From positions 6,301,083 to 6,365,082 of the forward strand of contig JAOWCC010000655.1 of assembly GCA_030867875.1 (NCBI GenBank): a stretch of DNA of 64,000 nucleotides, read 5' to 3'. This stretch comes from Actinernus sp. WN-2022. Taxonomy: Eukaryota; Cnidaria; Anthozoa; Actiniaria; Actinernidae. Of the stretch, positions 44,907 to 56,719 are shown one piece after another; the stretch's first letter is position 1, and each line of letters begins with the position of its first letter. The notes below the pieces were generated by a model. It saw nothing but the letters and a program-made list of their open reading frames with translations. It was not told where the DNA came from and made no database searches. Made by a program: the position numbers and the translations under genes.

Positions 44907-46639
44907 GGAACATTAATACCAAATCACGCAACTGGTATCATCCAACTTCTCCTAACGTCTATATTTCCGCAGGCTTTATCCACTAATACATCTACGGAAG
45001 CTACAGCTGGTCCAACTCCGAGGAATGAATGGAGAGTGATTGGGGTTCACTGAAGTGATGCGAATCCCGAGAATACTTCACACGCAATGCCATGTGGAAC
45101 TAATTGATAACGTGGTCTTCATTTCACGTAGAAAAGGAAAGGCTAAACTTCTGAACATCAGCGAGAGCACTTTATAACGAAGGAGCTGTAGCTTGGAAAT
45201 GGAGCAGTATACATGTATACCAGGTAAGCATTCTTTAAATTATTAACAGGGTATATTATGTTTCTTAAAAATAATGACTGAATTCGTGTTCAACTCATTA
45301 GCATAATTTGACGTAAATGACCTCATTTCAAGGATTGGTAATGCATTTGAAATCCATATTACATAATTACTATTTTAAAAATATCTAAACAGAGTTCCAG
45401 TATGGACTAGGATTACAATATTGGCTAGAATTACATAATGTAGGCTGAAATAAAATCACAACATGATGACATGATAAAATATATTAGAAATAAAATAAAA
45501 GAAAAAGCTGCATTCCTCTCTTATTTATGCTCTCCTGATCAAAGTCTTGCTGAAGGGAGAGTGTAAACGGGATATATGTTAGTGGTGAATGTTTTAGTGT
45601 TAGGATCTCGTGCTTTCGGACACATGAAAACTACGCTCTTCTAACCAGTAACTTGAAAACAATATTTCCGGTCTTTCTAACATCGAAATTTCCCACAAAG
45701 CAACCAAACAGAAGGTCTGATACATCACAGTTTAAAGGATATAGAACTTGTTCAACATGTTCATACATGTATATGAGGTCGATTATCTCAAAAGGGGCCT
45801 TGGAAACGAAGGCCCCTTTTGCGTTAATGTGCCTGATCTTGTGTGTTTCTTAGTTTTAAGAGTCAGTAACTCACTTTTCAACGCTTTATTTCAAGGGCAA
45901 ATTACTTTTCTGAATTTTCTATCCCATAATTTCTTTCTGTGACATATCCCATAATTTCCTTATTTGAGATGGCGCCATTTTGCACCTTGTCAGACAAAAA
46001 TGCCATATTCAGGTATTTTGCATCGAGATAAGTGCTTAATCGTCGCTCCGAAAATGAATCTAGAGGAATACCCTGTTGTTTTGCTGATTAGCGCATTGAA
46101 ATTCATCACAACCTCGAGTAGCAGCGCCGTGTGAAAGTTTAGGTTACATAAGTCGAGGCACATTATCTCCAAGTGGGCCTTAGAAACGAATGCCCCAATT
46201 GTTGATGTGCCTGAGTCCGTCATAGAAATCACCTTTATGGTTGTTGGTGTTACCGTTGATTGAATCAATGGAAGGAAAAACGAGCTTTAAAGGAGCAATT
46301 TTATCATCCAACAGTCTACAACATTATGTGAATTCTGTGCGCCAGCTCGAAGATGACATCCATGATGTTTATGGCGTTTAGAATCGAAATTTCAGAATAG
46401 TTCAGTCAGTTCATTAGCCACTTTCCATCATGAAACCTTTCTTGATTATCTCAGCTTCACCTTCAGACACAGTGTAAAGAAGACAACCTACTTCATTGAA
46501 AATGGTATTCTTTGTACACCAAAGAAATTCGTTGGAAAATAAGAGTGCTCGTTGAATCCTTTCACAAGAATCCTTCCAACAGTCTATTATTATTATTAAT
46601 ATTATTATTATTACAATCGACAGAAATGGGAAAAATAAT
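44907..46639. other. mostly non-coding interval with a strong hairpin
   Basis: No gene was recognised. The hairpin at 45790-45820 and a related weaker one near 46160-46200 are the only structures noted. Confidence 0.4.
45790..45820. repeat. perfect 12-bp stem hairpin
   Basis: AAAAGGGGCCTT, a 7-base loop and AAGGCCCCTTTT form a perfect stem. A diverged relative with conserved loop bases (GAAACGAA) lies near 46165-46200 in similar surroundings (TTATCTC before, TGTGCCTGA after), so both belong to one short repeat family. Confidence 0.8.
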
Positions 46640-47710
46640 AATATGAACATTTATATAGTGCTTATACACCGCTGTTGTAAGCGCTTTACAATAATAGTTA
46701 AGATAACCACAAATAATAATGTGATAATAATAGGATGATAAAAATACTATTAGTAACAAAGCTAAGTCGTGATTGTCGTAAAAAGGTAATGATAAAATGA
46801 TAATGGCACGCCAAGTTAAAAATAAAACTAACTATAAGAATATCAGTGATATGGTCGTGTTTACGTAGCCATGTATGACACGGGCAGCTGCTTTTTGAAC
46901 AGACTGAAATTTCGCAATCTCATGCTTAGGCAGGCCGTACAAAAGCGAATTACAATAATCAAGTGTAGAACTGACGAATGAGTGAATGAGAACTTTCGTG
47001 GTATCAAGACTGATATACTTCTTAATCTTAGCAATATTGCGGAGATGATAGTAAGCCCCTTTTACAATGTTATTGTAGACATTGATATAGTGCTGTCAAA
47101 AATAACAACTATATTGCGGGCATGATCGGTTGGATATATAGTATCTGTTCCTGCGGTAAGAGATGTTAATAATGAAAACTGACGGAATCTAGAATGAAGT
47201 AGCAGGAGCTCAGTTTTATCTTTATTTGGTTTAGGCTTGTTACAAGTCATCCATCTGTCAATGTCGATAAGACAGCTGTCAATGCGGTGTTTCATAAGTT
47301 CCTGGTCATTACAAGCAAAGGTCGTATAGAGCTGGGTGTCGTCAGCATATAGATATAGACCAAAAGGAGACGTATACAGTAGATACAGTATTGGCTCTAA
47401 ACATAGAGTTTGGTATCACGGCAGATTCAAAAGATAAATTTACAATCTTTGTGATGGTCGGGAATAAATCAAAGATACAGCATCGAAGTAGTGAAGCTGA
47501 TGATCCAAAGTTAAGGTATCATCTACTGGGACGGAGTCTAATTGATGCCTGATAGCAACAATTTTGTCGGAAAAGAAATCAGCAAACATTTTACAGAGAT
47601 CGACAGTGGAGTCACAAACATGGTAGAGCTTTTCTGGTTTCCAATGTAACAAACGATCAATTGCAGCAAAGAGGACTTGATCAACGACCTGATATGTCTG
47701 CACTGCTCAA
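46640..47710 (-). mobile_element. L2-like LINE with internal deletion
   Basis: From 47703 the minus strand reads RLLHWKPEKLYHVCDS and MFADFFSDKIVAIRHQLDS, the region before the reverse transcriptase. It then jumps near 47400 to the palm remnant (YMLTTPSS), then IDSCLIDIDRWMTCNKPKPN, then STLDYCNSLLYGLPKHEIAK. The usual reverse transcriptase core between these is missing, so there is an internal deletion. The 3' end near 46645 has the phrase TATATAGTGC and GCGCTTTACAA, common in such 3' UTRs. The copy is inactive. Confidence 0.7.
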
Positions 47711-48429
47711 CATATAATCGTCAATATATGGTTAGCTGTGACTTTCCAGCTTAAGAGCGAATATCGAGCAACTGTTGGTCAAACTCGGAAAACAATTCGC
47801 TCATATTACGTCTACAGATAGGTATTACCAAGTAAATAAACGTGCCTTTTTTTTTTTTTTTAAACAGCCCGAATGTTGAGAAAATCAGGAAAATCGATTT
47901 TGGCTGTCGGCAGCTTCAAAACAGCCAAATTCAAAGGTGAAATTAGCAGGTCTCAAAACTTCTCTCGTATGCAAAAGTGAAGCAACCTTCCAAAAATATT
48001 TCCCTATATATTGATTTAGGAAGAGTTTGGCATCTCATTTGGGCTGAAATTTTGAACTTGGCAATAATTCGAGAGGCAAGCAATCACAATTTAGGACTCG
48101 TATTTTTTCAACCAACATAAATGTTGATTCCACATTAAACTCGCGATTGAAATTTTATCCATGTGCCTCACCTTCGATTTTTCTAACAAGCTGGCCATGA
48201 AGTGTTTACACATTGAGCTAACGCATATGTAAAATCTGGAATGGGTAATTTACTTTGCGCTTCATACGAAACCCTAGAATTTAATAATAATAATAACATA
48301 ATTTACATCCATACAAATATATAAATGAATCTAATAATACAAACTATGCTATAAATTAAAAACTATATTATATATACTAATATGTAAAAAATATGCTAAA
48401 AATTTATATACACGGGATATGACAAGGAT

Positions 48430-49110
48430 AGTCTATAAATTAAAGGCCTGTTTAAAAAGCCAGGTCTTAGTCTATTCTTAAAAAAAATAACTGACTTACT
48501 GCATTTAATATCCAATGGAAGAGAGTTCCATAGGCCCAGCGCAGCCACTGACAAAGCCCTGTTGCCGTACGTCTAGTAACTGGTTTAAGTAATAAGTAAT
48601 TGGACGAAGAGCGTAACCTACGGGCAGGACAATAAGATTGCAACAGTTGCTTTAAATAAACCGGCACCTGATCATGTAAAGCCTTGAAAGTAATTAGTAA
48701 AATCTTAAAATAAATAAGCTGTTCAACCGGCAACCAGTGTAGTTCAACTAAAACAGGCGTAATGCATAATGCAGTCTGCGAACTAATCTAACAACTCTAG
48801 CAGCAACGTTTTGTACATATTGGAGTCTCTGTATAGTACTCTTAGGAAGACCAAATAAAAGAGAATTTCAAAAATCTAACTTAGAAGTAACTAGGGCATA
48901 AATTAGAGTTTCACAAGATACGAGGTGAAAAATGAAGATTTGCATATAGCAGTTATATGCTTGTCCATAGACATCACTTCATCGAATACAACACCAATAT
49001 TCTTAGCATCAGTAGATGGAGTTATTCTTTCATCACCGACATTAACACACTCAAGAGGTGGATGGGGAGAATGAACACCAGACAGAACCAGCAATTCAGT
49101 CTTGTCACGA
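48430..49110 (-). mobile_element. L2-like LINE 3' fragment
   Basis: The minus strand shows LVLSGVHSPHPPLECVNVGD, then AKNIGVVFDEVMSMDKHITA near 48990, then LPVEQLIYFKILLITFKALH and WNSLPLDIK-type remains near 48530. This is the C-terminal order of an L2-like reverse transcriptase, interrupted by stops and frameshifts. Confidence 0.7.
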
Positions 49111-49544
49111 TTAAGTTTAACTTATTGTGCAAACGTTTTGAATAAAATTCGAGATAATTGAATACTTAACTCTTTGTTATTGTGCGACTGTTTGCAGATT
49201 CCCGAACACAAAGCTAATTTAGGACGTGAATATCGAACTTAAATTGAAACCTGAGAATTGGAAAACAACCTACCTCAAGGGTATGGCATTTGCAAACTAA
49301 TTTAGGACGTGAATATCGAACTTACATGTAAATTGAAACCTGAAAATTGGAAAACAACTTACCTCAAGGGTATGGCATTTGCAAACTTCTACTTCACCTG
49401 TACCCAGAGATCAACTTCTTGACCTGGTTGTACAATTTTCCTCTTCTGTCTAGCATACCTTGCTCTCCCAACAAATCCATCCATTCCCCCATATATTGCT
49501 TGGTTATACTGAATAAGGCGATGTTTGAGAGACATTGTCCATGT

Positions 49545-50520
49545 AGTCATTAATCCCTCCCGAGAGTTCTCGCTGCACAGCCCTTATAACTGCTGTGCCT
49601 ACTAGTAGGAGTACCCTCTTTCTGTATTCAGTCCAAGGCACAACAAAAGCTTGCACTCTGTCATAAGTCTTTCCCAAGATTTCTAAATCAAGGCAGACCT
49701 TTCCATTGTAAGGGACATCAAATCCAGAAGAGTTCTCAAATGTAATGTTACTTGTTCAGCGTTGCTGCACTTTAAGTTGGAGATGGTTTTGAACAAAATC
49801 TTCTGTAATGGTGGTGACAGCTGACCCTGTGCCAATGAGGCTTAAACATTTATTCCATTAACAATAATAGCTACCTCATTAGCTGGGCCCGACTCCTTTT
49901 GATACATTCTGTCAACATTGTTCCTTTGATCGCCTCCCTCAACTGTAGCTTTAAGAGCATTATGGTAGTTGGTGCTTTTAGGGCTTATAGTGTGTACACC
50001 TGCTGGTGGCCCTTCCCCGGCAGGCAACCTTAGTTTTCCTGATTACTAGCTGGGGATGGTAACTCTTCTCGGCATTCTCGTGCAATGTGTTCCTCCTTAC
50101 TACATAAAATACCCCCATTCCTCCCTCTTTTTGGGTTTACAGTTGGGTGCACAGCCTCTTTCAGAGATTGAATTTCCTTCGCTTGTTCTCTCATTTGCTT
50201 TTCCAAAGCCTTGATGGCTTTTAGAATTTGATTTTCGCTACTAGGGGGTGGAGTTCCCCGAGCGCTGTGAGCCTCTTTCACTGACTGGGGCCGACTAACA
50301 ACTTTGGGAACCACTTCCTTTCCGTTTGCTAAATTAGCAAGCTTATGTTTATCTTGCTCCCATTTCAACAATTCATCTTGAATTTGCCTGTCCCCCCACA
50401 TATCTCTCAATTAGGTCAAGAGCCCCTTGATCATCATTGTCAAACTTGCATGTACGGACAAGATAACTTATATCTCTCGCCCTGTCCGTCACATTGACTT
50501 TACTTTCTCTACCAGTAAAA
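49545..50520 (-). pseudogene. LTR-retrotransposon gag end and protease, decayed
   Basis: The 5' part (about 50520-50030) is gag-like: RARDISYLVRTCKFDNDDQG, a one-base frame change in a G-run near 50397, a coiled-coil (ILKAIKALEKQMREQAKEIQ) and a worn zinc knuckle (LCSKEEHIAREC) lacking one Cys. After a stop at 50030 comes the protease: NEVAIIVNGINV, then LIGTGSAVTTI where an aspartic protease should have DTGS, then LLVGTAVI near its end. The protease Asp is replaced by Gly. No LTRs, reverse transcriptase or integrase were found. Confidence 0.65.
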
Positions 50521-50589
50521 GTTAATATCGGTTTTAGCTGATTTTAGTTGTGGTTGGTTTTATTTTTGTCTTCGCTTACCTCTTCCAGT

Positions 50590-50800
50590 TTCTGTTGAAA
50601 TCTTTCGATGTCCGATTAAGCAAAATGTTCTCTATTTCCGACTTAGAGTCTTCCGTTTCTTCTTGTTTTAATCTTCTCTCTTCAAGATTGTTCCACACCA
50701 GCTCATCCAGCAACTCAGCCGATCGCTTATCATAATTTGAAAAAGTGACCACTCTGGCGGCTCTGTTTTGAAGCCTTTGGAGTGTGTTAGCAACGCTTTG
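50590..50800 (-). mobile_element. LINE fragment related to 56.7-57.7 kb
   Basis: The minus strand reads LQNRAARVVTFSNYD and LLDELVWNNLEERR, almost the same as LQNRAARVITFSNYD and LLDELKWDNVENRR at 57120-57210. It is a short dead piece. Confidence 0.7.
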
Positions 50801-52261
50801 TATAGCAAGAGTAATTCTTCATTTCTGCACAAAGCTTTAAAATATTTCTCCGACCCAGAGAAAGTGTCTGGCTTTTATGTAATACTGAAATACATTTTGG
50901 ATGAGACTATGGTCCACGGAGGTCTGTTTACCTCTCGACTCGAGTTCAGTCAAATGGTGAGTAAACCATTTATTCCTTATTACATTTCCTGTTGATTGTT
51001 ATTACATTTCCTATTAACTTTTTATTACAAATCCTGTTGACTTTTATTAAATATCCTGTTGTTATTACAGATCCTGTTGATTTTTATTACATATCCGTTA
51101 GCACCTTTGGAGACATTAATTTAATTTATTCACTGCGGTAGGGAATATTTGATTGTTGAATGTTGGAGCTTCGATGTTGGCGCTGATTAATTTATTGGGA
51201 TCTAATAGTAAGTAAACAAAGATTGATCGAAACATTGATTATTGTGATCAATATCAATGTGAAATGGTGAAGATTTCTCTAGTAAGCCAAAGCACTTACG
51301 AACTAAGAGTAGGAGAAACTACGTGTAGGATCAATCCTCATCTTACAATAACTTTCACTTATAATAGTTTCGCTTACTAAAGTCCAAGTTTGCCTTAGAG
51401 AATGGCTATAGACACTGCATAAATAAGTAACACATATGCTTTTATTTATTTACTTTGTAATGTGATGTTACTCACCTTGTGATATTTGGGTCAATCCTTT
51501 GACAAGAAAACCGGTTCTAGAGCATCATCACTACTGCTGTCACTAGAAGTATATTTCAAACAGAAAAATAGTTCACCCAACGGCAACGATATACTTAAAA
51601 TATTATTTTATGCCTATTTTGTATTTAGGGTACGTGTAATTGTAAGAATCGTAGCGATAATGCGTATAAGATCAACTGAAATAATCGAATTTTAGTTAGC
51701 TACATGTAGCTGATACTCCAAACCCCAAAATACAATACATCTGGTACACCAAGAAGCACCCTTTAATTTTTATTAACAGCGTACCTGATTGTGAAGTCGA
51801 CTATCGAGTGGGAGCTCTAAAATGCAAAGGCTGCTAAGTCACGAGGCTGTTGGAAAAATGAAAATATCTCAAGCTGAAGTTTTCATACGCTGGGCTATGG
51901 CGCTATAAGCGAAGGCATTTTCTATGCCATTAAAATGCATGGTGTTTCTTACCTTCTCCAGCGATACTGTTTCGACCAGATCATCTAATAAATCTATACA
52001 ATTTCCCGGTGCGTCAACATCAATAACATCATCTATCGGACAGAAATATCATAAGTTCAACGCCAAAAATTGTTAAAATAAACACCATAACAAGAAAAAG
52101 CACCACTATTTTAGTGTTGAGAACTCCAAAATATGCACATAATCAAAGAAACATTAGGATGCGAATAGATTTAGATAAATGAATAATTTACTCACCCACC
52201 ATCATGTAACGCACGAGGAGGATATCTGGTGATGTTTACCGCTGACCAGTGACTCGGCATT
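50801..52261. other. non-coding interval
   Basis: Short repeats of the phrase TATTACA(T/G)ATCCTGTTGA occur at about 50990-51090. No gene was recognised. Confidence 0.4.
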
Positions 52262-52263
52262 TT

Positions 52264-52327
52264 GAATCGGACTCGGATTGGACTCGGACTCGGATTGGAC
52301 TCGGATTGGACTCGGATTGGACTCGGA
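52264..52327 (+). repeat. 12-bp minisatellite GGACTCGGATTG
   Basis: About five copies of the unit, one with an internal 6-bp repeat (GGACTC), lie in tandem. Confidence 0.9.
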
Positions 52328-52620
52328 AAATGGATTTACTCCCATCCCCAGAGCTGTTGATGCAAATACAACACGACAGATTCAATTTTTTTCGTACAAG
52401 GAGTCTGACACTCTATCCTTGTGTTTTGTCAGAGTATTGGCATGGTACATTCCAATAAGCATATTCTTAGAAACGTTACTGCTCCTTCAGGAAAAAAGCG
52501 TGTTCTTTTTGCTGAAACTTAAAGTTATGAAACAGCCGACTACAATCCTTTTGTGACTTACAGTACACAATTGTCCTTGGCAGATTGTTTTTCTCAAGCT
52601 TTATCCTTTCCACAAGCTAT

Positions 52621-53710
52621 TCAAAGCTCCTCAAGGCTGTAGTAAACCTTCCCTTTGTATAGGTAAATGTTTGGCCTATTCGGACTTACCGTTATGAAGT
52701 GACAGTCTGACTTCATTGCAAGTCCTTGAACATTGTCCTTCCTGACTTCTATGGTAGCTGTGGCAGTTACAGCTAGTGCTGGTGCCCCCGGTGATATTAT
52801 TGACCGTAGCTCACCAAGTCTGAAGAAACATTGCATGAAAGCTGCTTTCTTCTGTTTGGCATTAGCCTTACCCCTAAAGAGTTAGGATTTTGAAAATAAG
52901 TCTCAAATATAAGCTTAAACTCAATTAATCTTAATTTAAAACCTTATTTCAGCTTAATAGAGCAAAACATATTGCAAGTTTTTTTATTTGTTTTAGAGCC
53001 TCATTTCACTAAACCTATACAACATGCACCAGCAGTATTGTCGAAGAGAAAATGATCCAGAATATTCAGAGTACAAATTACATGTAAGCGTAATTGTAAG
53101 CTTGTATAATTGGTTTCGTATAATTTATAAACGGAGTTGATGATTGTCTATAGACTATATGCATAATTCGGATGCTGTATGTACGTATTTTTATGTAACA
53201 CCAACAGATTAAATACATACCACTTTGGAACAACATGAGCGTCATCGGGGACAAGCCCGAATATATTTTCTTGGTAGGAAGCCGACTGTAGCATCGCTCG
53301 CCAAGTACTATTCTCAAGCACCTTTTCTGGACTCGCAAACACGAGGGAAAACTTGCCATCCTTAACATCTGCTATGTTAATGGTCTGGTCTGAAAGCGAG
53401 CATGCTGTTATCTCACAGGCTTGTAGCTCTTTGATATGTGAATCTACTAAGGCATTTAAGGGACAGATGACGATCAGGATTGACTTCGAGGGATAGTCGA
53501 AGAGCATATCCTGGGAACAAGCTGGAAAATCAGTGACTTCCCATACCCTGTATGAAGCACAGCCAGAACATCTCTTCGCTTTATGAAGCTTATGGTAGCT
53601 TCTTCTTGCACTGCTTGCAATTCCTTGACGTTGGGAAATGCTTTTAAAGCAGAATGAATGACATTCCTGCACTCTCGTATAAAGTTTGCTTCTTCGACTT
53701 CACTCGCCAT
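52621..53710 (-). pseudogene. RecQ-like helicase, N-terminal half, frameshifted
   Basis: It starts at ATG 53710 (MASEVEEANFI). The helicase motifs appear in order: Q-like region, motif I (LHTGYGKSLIF), a one-base frame change near 53515, motif Ia (ICPLNALVDSHIKEL), ASPEKVL, and motif II as DDAHVVPKW where RecQ has DEAH. Intron 53220-52874 is spliced in phase (PKW to GKANAK). Then come RLGELRSI, motif III (ALAVTATAT) and PNRPNIYLYKGKV, before a stop at 52621. The second RecA domain is missing. CCAAT boxes lie at about 53770 and 53800 upstream. Full RecQ helicases unwind DNA in the nucleus; this copy should not. The DUF6589-like gene upstream on the same strand may be a partner or a chance neighbour. 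Confidence 0.75.
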
Positions 53711-54027
53711 TTTGATGTCTCTTAGTAGAGAAAACCGGTTTTCAAACTAGAGAACCTGTTTGCTAAATCCAACCAATCGCGACCCTGTTAGCGTCATTGG
53801 CCAATCAAATTAAGAGTACAGATTATGTACTATTGAAAGTGAGATTCGTGCCTCGCGAGGCCAGAGGCTCGTTCAAAGTACTTTCTTCCCCAGGCCCCTC
53901 TTAACTCTCTTTCTAACTCTCTTTCGAGCCTCTGGAACCCAGGATATTAAACAAGGGGAGGTTACCAAAATTTATATTCTCAAGGGAAAATAATGATGTT
54001 GGCATTGCGGACCTATTTTTAGATGTG

Positions 54028-55014
54028 TTATCCCCTGAATCCTTTTTTATATTCAATTATATGTCTAAACTTTTCACATAAAAGGCACAGGAAATTCGTG
54101 AAACACCGGACTCTGATACATTGGCTCCCAGTCCTCTCAGCATATCCTTCAACAAATGGTTGTTGTGCTCTAAGTCCAGGTCTAAAAAGACTGCCTAGAC
54201 GGCCCTTATTATTGACTGTTCTATTCCATATTAGTCTTTCTACCTCCTGTGGACTTAGGAGTGCATTCACTTGAAACATTATATATAATGCTTCTAAACA
54301 ATACTTAGTACTTCCAGTACCATCTTGGACAAAGTGCAATAAAAATAACTTACTTAATACACCATCTCCTTCCCGCCCAGCGTCATGAACATTGCTAAGT
54401 AGCAGAGCCATGCCCATGAAAGCACTGTGATAATCGAACACGTCATCTTTGACATCAGGATTTTCATCAGTTGGATCATGTGGGGTATTTATAAGTATGG
54501 GAGCATCAATAATATCTGGGGGCAGGTCATGTGACATTTCGTGTCTTCGTCTACAAGCTCCATCTTGTTTAAATGAGTACGTGCATTCATCATACCTGCA
54601 CGGATATCGTCCATCTGGAGTGAGAGCCTAGTTGTCTTTAGCATGTTCCCACTGCTGTAGGGTTGCAATATTAACAGCATGTGATGAGTACAGGTGTGGG
54701 TCAATAACATAGCAACACGGAAACTCCCTGATAACACGGGCTAAATAATGTTGCCGAACTGCTCCCATCCTCAGTTGAAGTGTGTCCGTAAATCCCTGTT
54801 TTGTTGGCTTATCCTCGAGAGATTTCATGCCCAAAATATGAAGGGAAGCTACAAGGATATCAGCATCTAGAACAAGGTTCACAAAATGTTTGCATTGTGT
54901 AGGTTTGCCGTGACTGTCAGTGACAATATCACGCCAGTTAACTTGATTACGTATAGCAAAGAGAGATGTTTTGTCGCATGCTGAGGCACCACTGTAGAAT
55001 CTTCCAAATATTAT
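54028..55014 (-). pseudogene. DUF6589-like protein with C2H2 finger, in-frame TAG
   Basis: The exon starts at 55014 after TTTCTATTTCAG. It reads GASACDKTSLFAIRNQVNWR, then DILVASLHILGMKS, then a TAG at 54628-54630. The same frame goes on with a C2H2 finger (YPCRYDECTYSFKQDGACRR then RHEMSH; Cys-x4-Cys-x12-His-x3-His) and the hallmark block: FMGMALLLSNVHDAGREGDG, STKYCLEALYIMFQVNALLS and VERLIWNRTVNNKG. After that the frame decays. The block matches what I recall of DUF6589 proteins, which are abundant in cnidarian genomes and probably transposon-derived, of unknown activity. The N-terminus is missing. Confidence 0.7.
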
Positions 55015-56226
55015 CTGAAATAGAAAGAACAATAATTCCCTGTCAAAAAATATTAGCTATTGTAATAATGCCTTCAAACTTTTCTATCGTGAATCCACAA
55101 AAGAATGCACTGAGGGATTAAATGTGGACATATGATAAATTTTTCGTAATGCCATGAATAAGGCCAGCCAAATATGTGTTACATGTCACATGCTATGAAT
55201 CAGATATCAGTTTTTCAGATCTAATGGAGAACTAGCTGTATATAACTATACTTTTTAACCTCATTTTACCATAAATTCTCAAATAAGATCCCCTTTGAAT
55301 ACCCCCCCCCCCAAAAAAAAGTGGTCAAGTCAGAAAATGTTGAAGGAGAGTTGTCCTCAGAGACTCTGAGATATTTATCAATCTGTTCACACCACCATGA
55401 GGTATGAATTCTTGAACAGAAAAACAATCGAGAATGACTCCATTGCCACTTAACCTGTTTTCATTCTGAGCCCTTCAATTTGAAATAAACACACCAAGGT
55501 TTATTATTATGGATCTACAAATCCTGGTAGAGGTGACCATCATACTTTAAGGGGTTTTAGAAGGAAGCTTCATATTACATTAACTGTATTTGGTTCAGGT
55601 CTGTTTTAAGTCATTTTTTTAGATTTTCTGATGGTCACCCCGACCCCTTTTTATCTTTCTCAAATAAATGCCTCTGTTGAAGTAACACGTGAGTGAGGGT
55701 ACTGAGTTTGAAATAAACAGGGACATAGCAGGATAGCATGGGGTGGGACTGTGACTTACATCAAGAAATTTACTCTCGTGCTGCTAGTCAGCGAGCTGAA
55801 AGAATATACCCTCAATCCTCCTTCTAGGAGTGTAGGCATTGTTCTGGTTGCCTGAGATCATGCCAGCTGCTGTGATTCCTATTTGGTGGTTGAGCAGCCT
55901 TAGCAGCATTAGCTTGATTGTCACGGAGATGAGATGATACTGCTTCTTTCTAGTTTAGAAACCTGGAGTTGTAGTCCTCTCCAATGCTATCCAGGGCTCG
56001 GTTTACAGTATTGAGGGAGACATTTACCCGCAAATGGCTCATTCTGATTGTTCCGTACAGCCACAACAAAATGCTGCGTGTGAGACGTTTGACTCTAGCC
56101 TGTCCATAAATGTAAAATTATATAGCACTGGGTATGCTGCCCAATGTTTCCAATTTTCCGATTTTGTAAGCATGCGGGCGTAACGAAAGAGACTGGGTTC
56201 GACGATTAGTCACTTATAGAATAAAC
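55015..56226. other. non-coding interval with poly-C tract
   Basis: A C-run followed by an A-run lies at about 55303-55320. No gene was recognised. Confidence 0.4.
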
Positions 56227-56647
56227 CAGGTGGTGTTGGCGCTACGATCGCAAAGCACGTTGGTCCATTTCACAAAATCGCACATGCTGCCGTCGAACGA
56301 ACATCTCTGAAAGAGCTGTTTGAATCGATTTGATCGGCAAAGAGAGTTTCCTACCCTTTACAACATTTGGCTTTTGTTTCTTTTGAGACGGGAACAGAAG
56401 AGAGTGACATTCCAGCTGCTTGTGCATAATTATATAGATGGGATACTAAACCAGCATATAATTCTACCGAGACAAATAATTATTACAGAACAATATATAT
56501 CGCCTGTGTAGCAGTGCAAGGGAGGGAGAGGGGGGGACAGTGGAGCTCCTTGTGCTGCTATGCTGGCTAAGAACAAGATTCACATTAGCTATAGTCCTGT
56601 TCAATAATACATTTAAGTAGTGGTGTCGGGAGGGAGAGGGGCAGTCC

Positions 56648-56666
56648 CCCCCCCCCCCCCCCCCCC
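56648..56666 (+). repeat. poly-C tract
   Basis: A run of about 19 C residues followed by TCTGCCC and an AGAG repeat. A similar C-run lies at about 57703-57720. Confidence 0.9.
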
Positions 56667-56719
56667 TCTGCCCAGTTTCAGAAGAGAGAGAGAGAGAGAC
56701 ATACATACATGTACATACA

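Noticed and set aside
45790..45820. Hairpin as a bacterial-type terminator
   Set aside because: The window is eukaryotic; no gene ends at it and no functional U-tract context is present.
53148..55014. Joining the helicase and DUF6589-like parts as one protein
   Set aside because: The helicase has its own ATG with CCAAT boxes upstream, and the DUF6589 frame decays before it.
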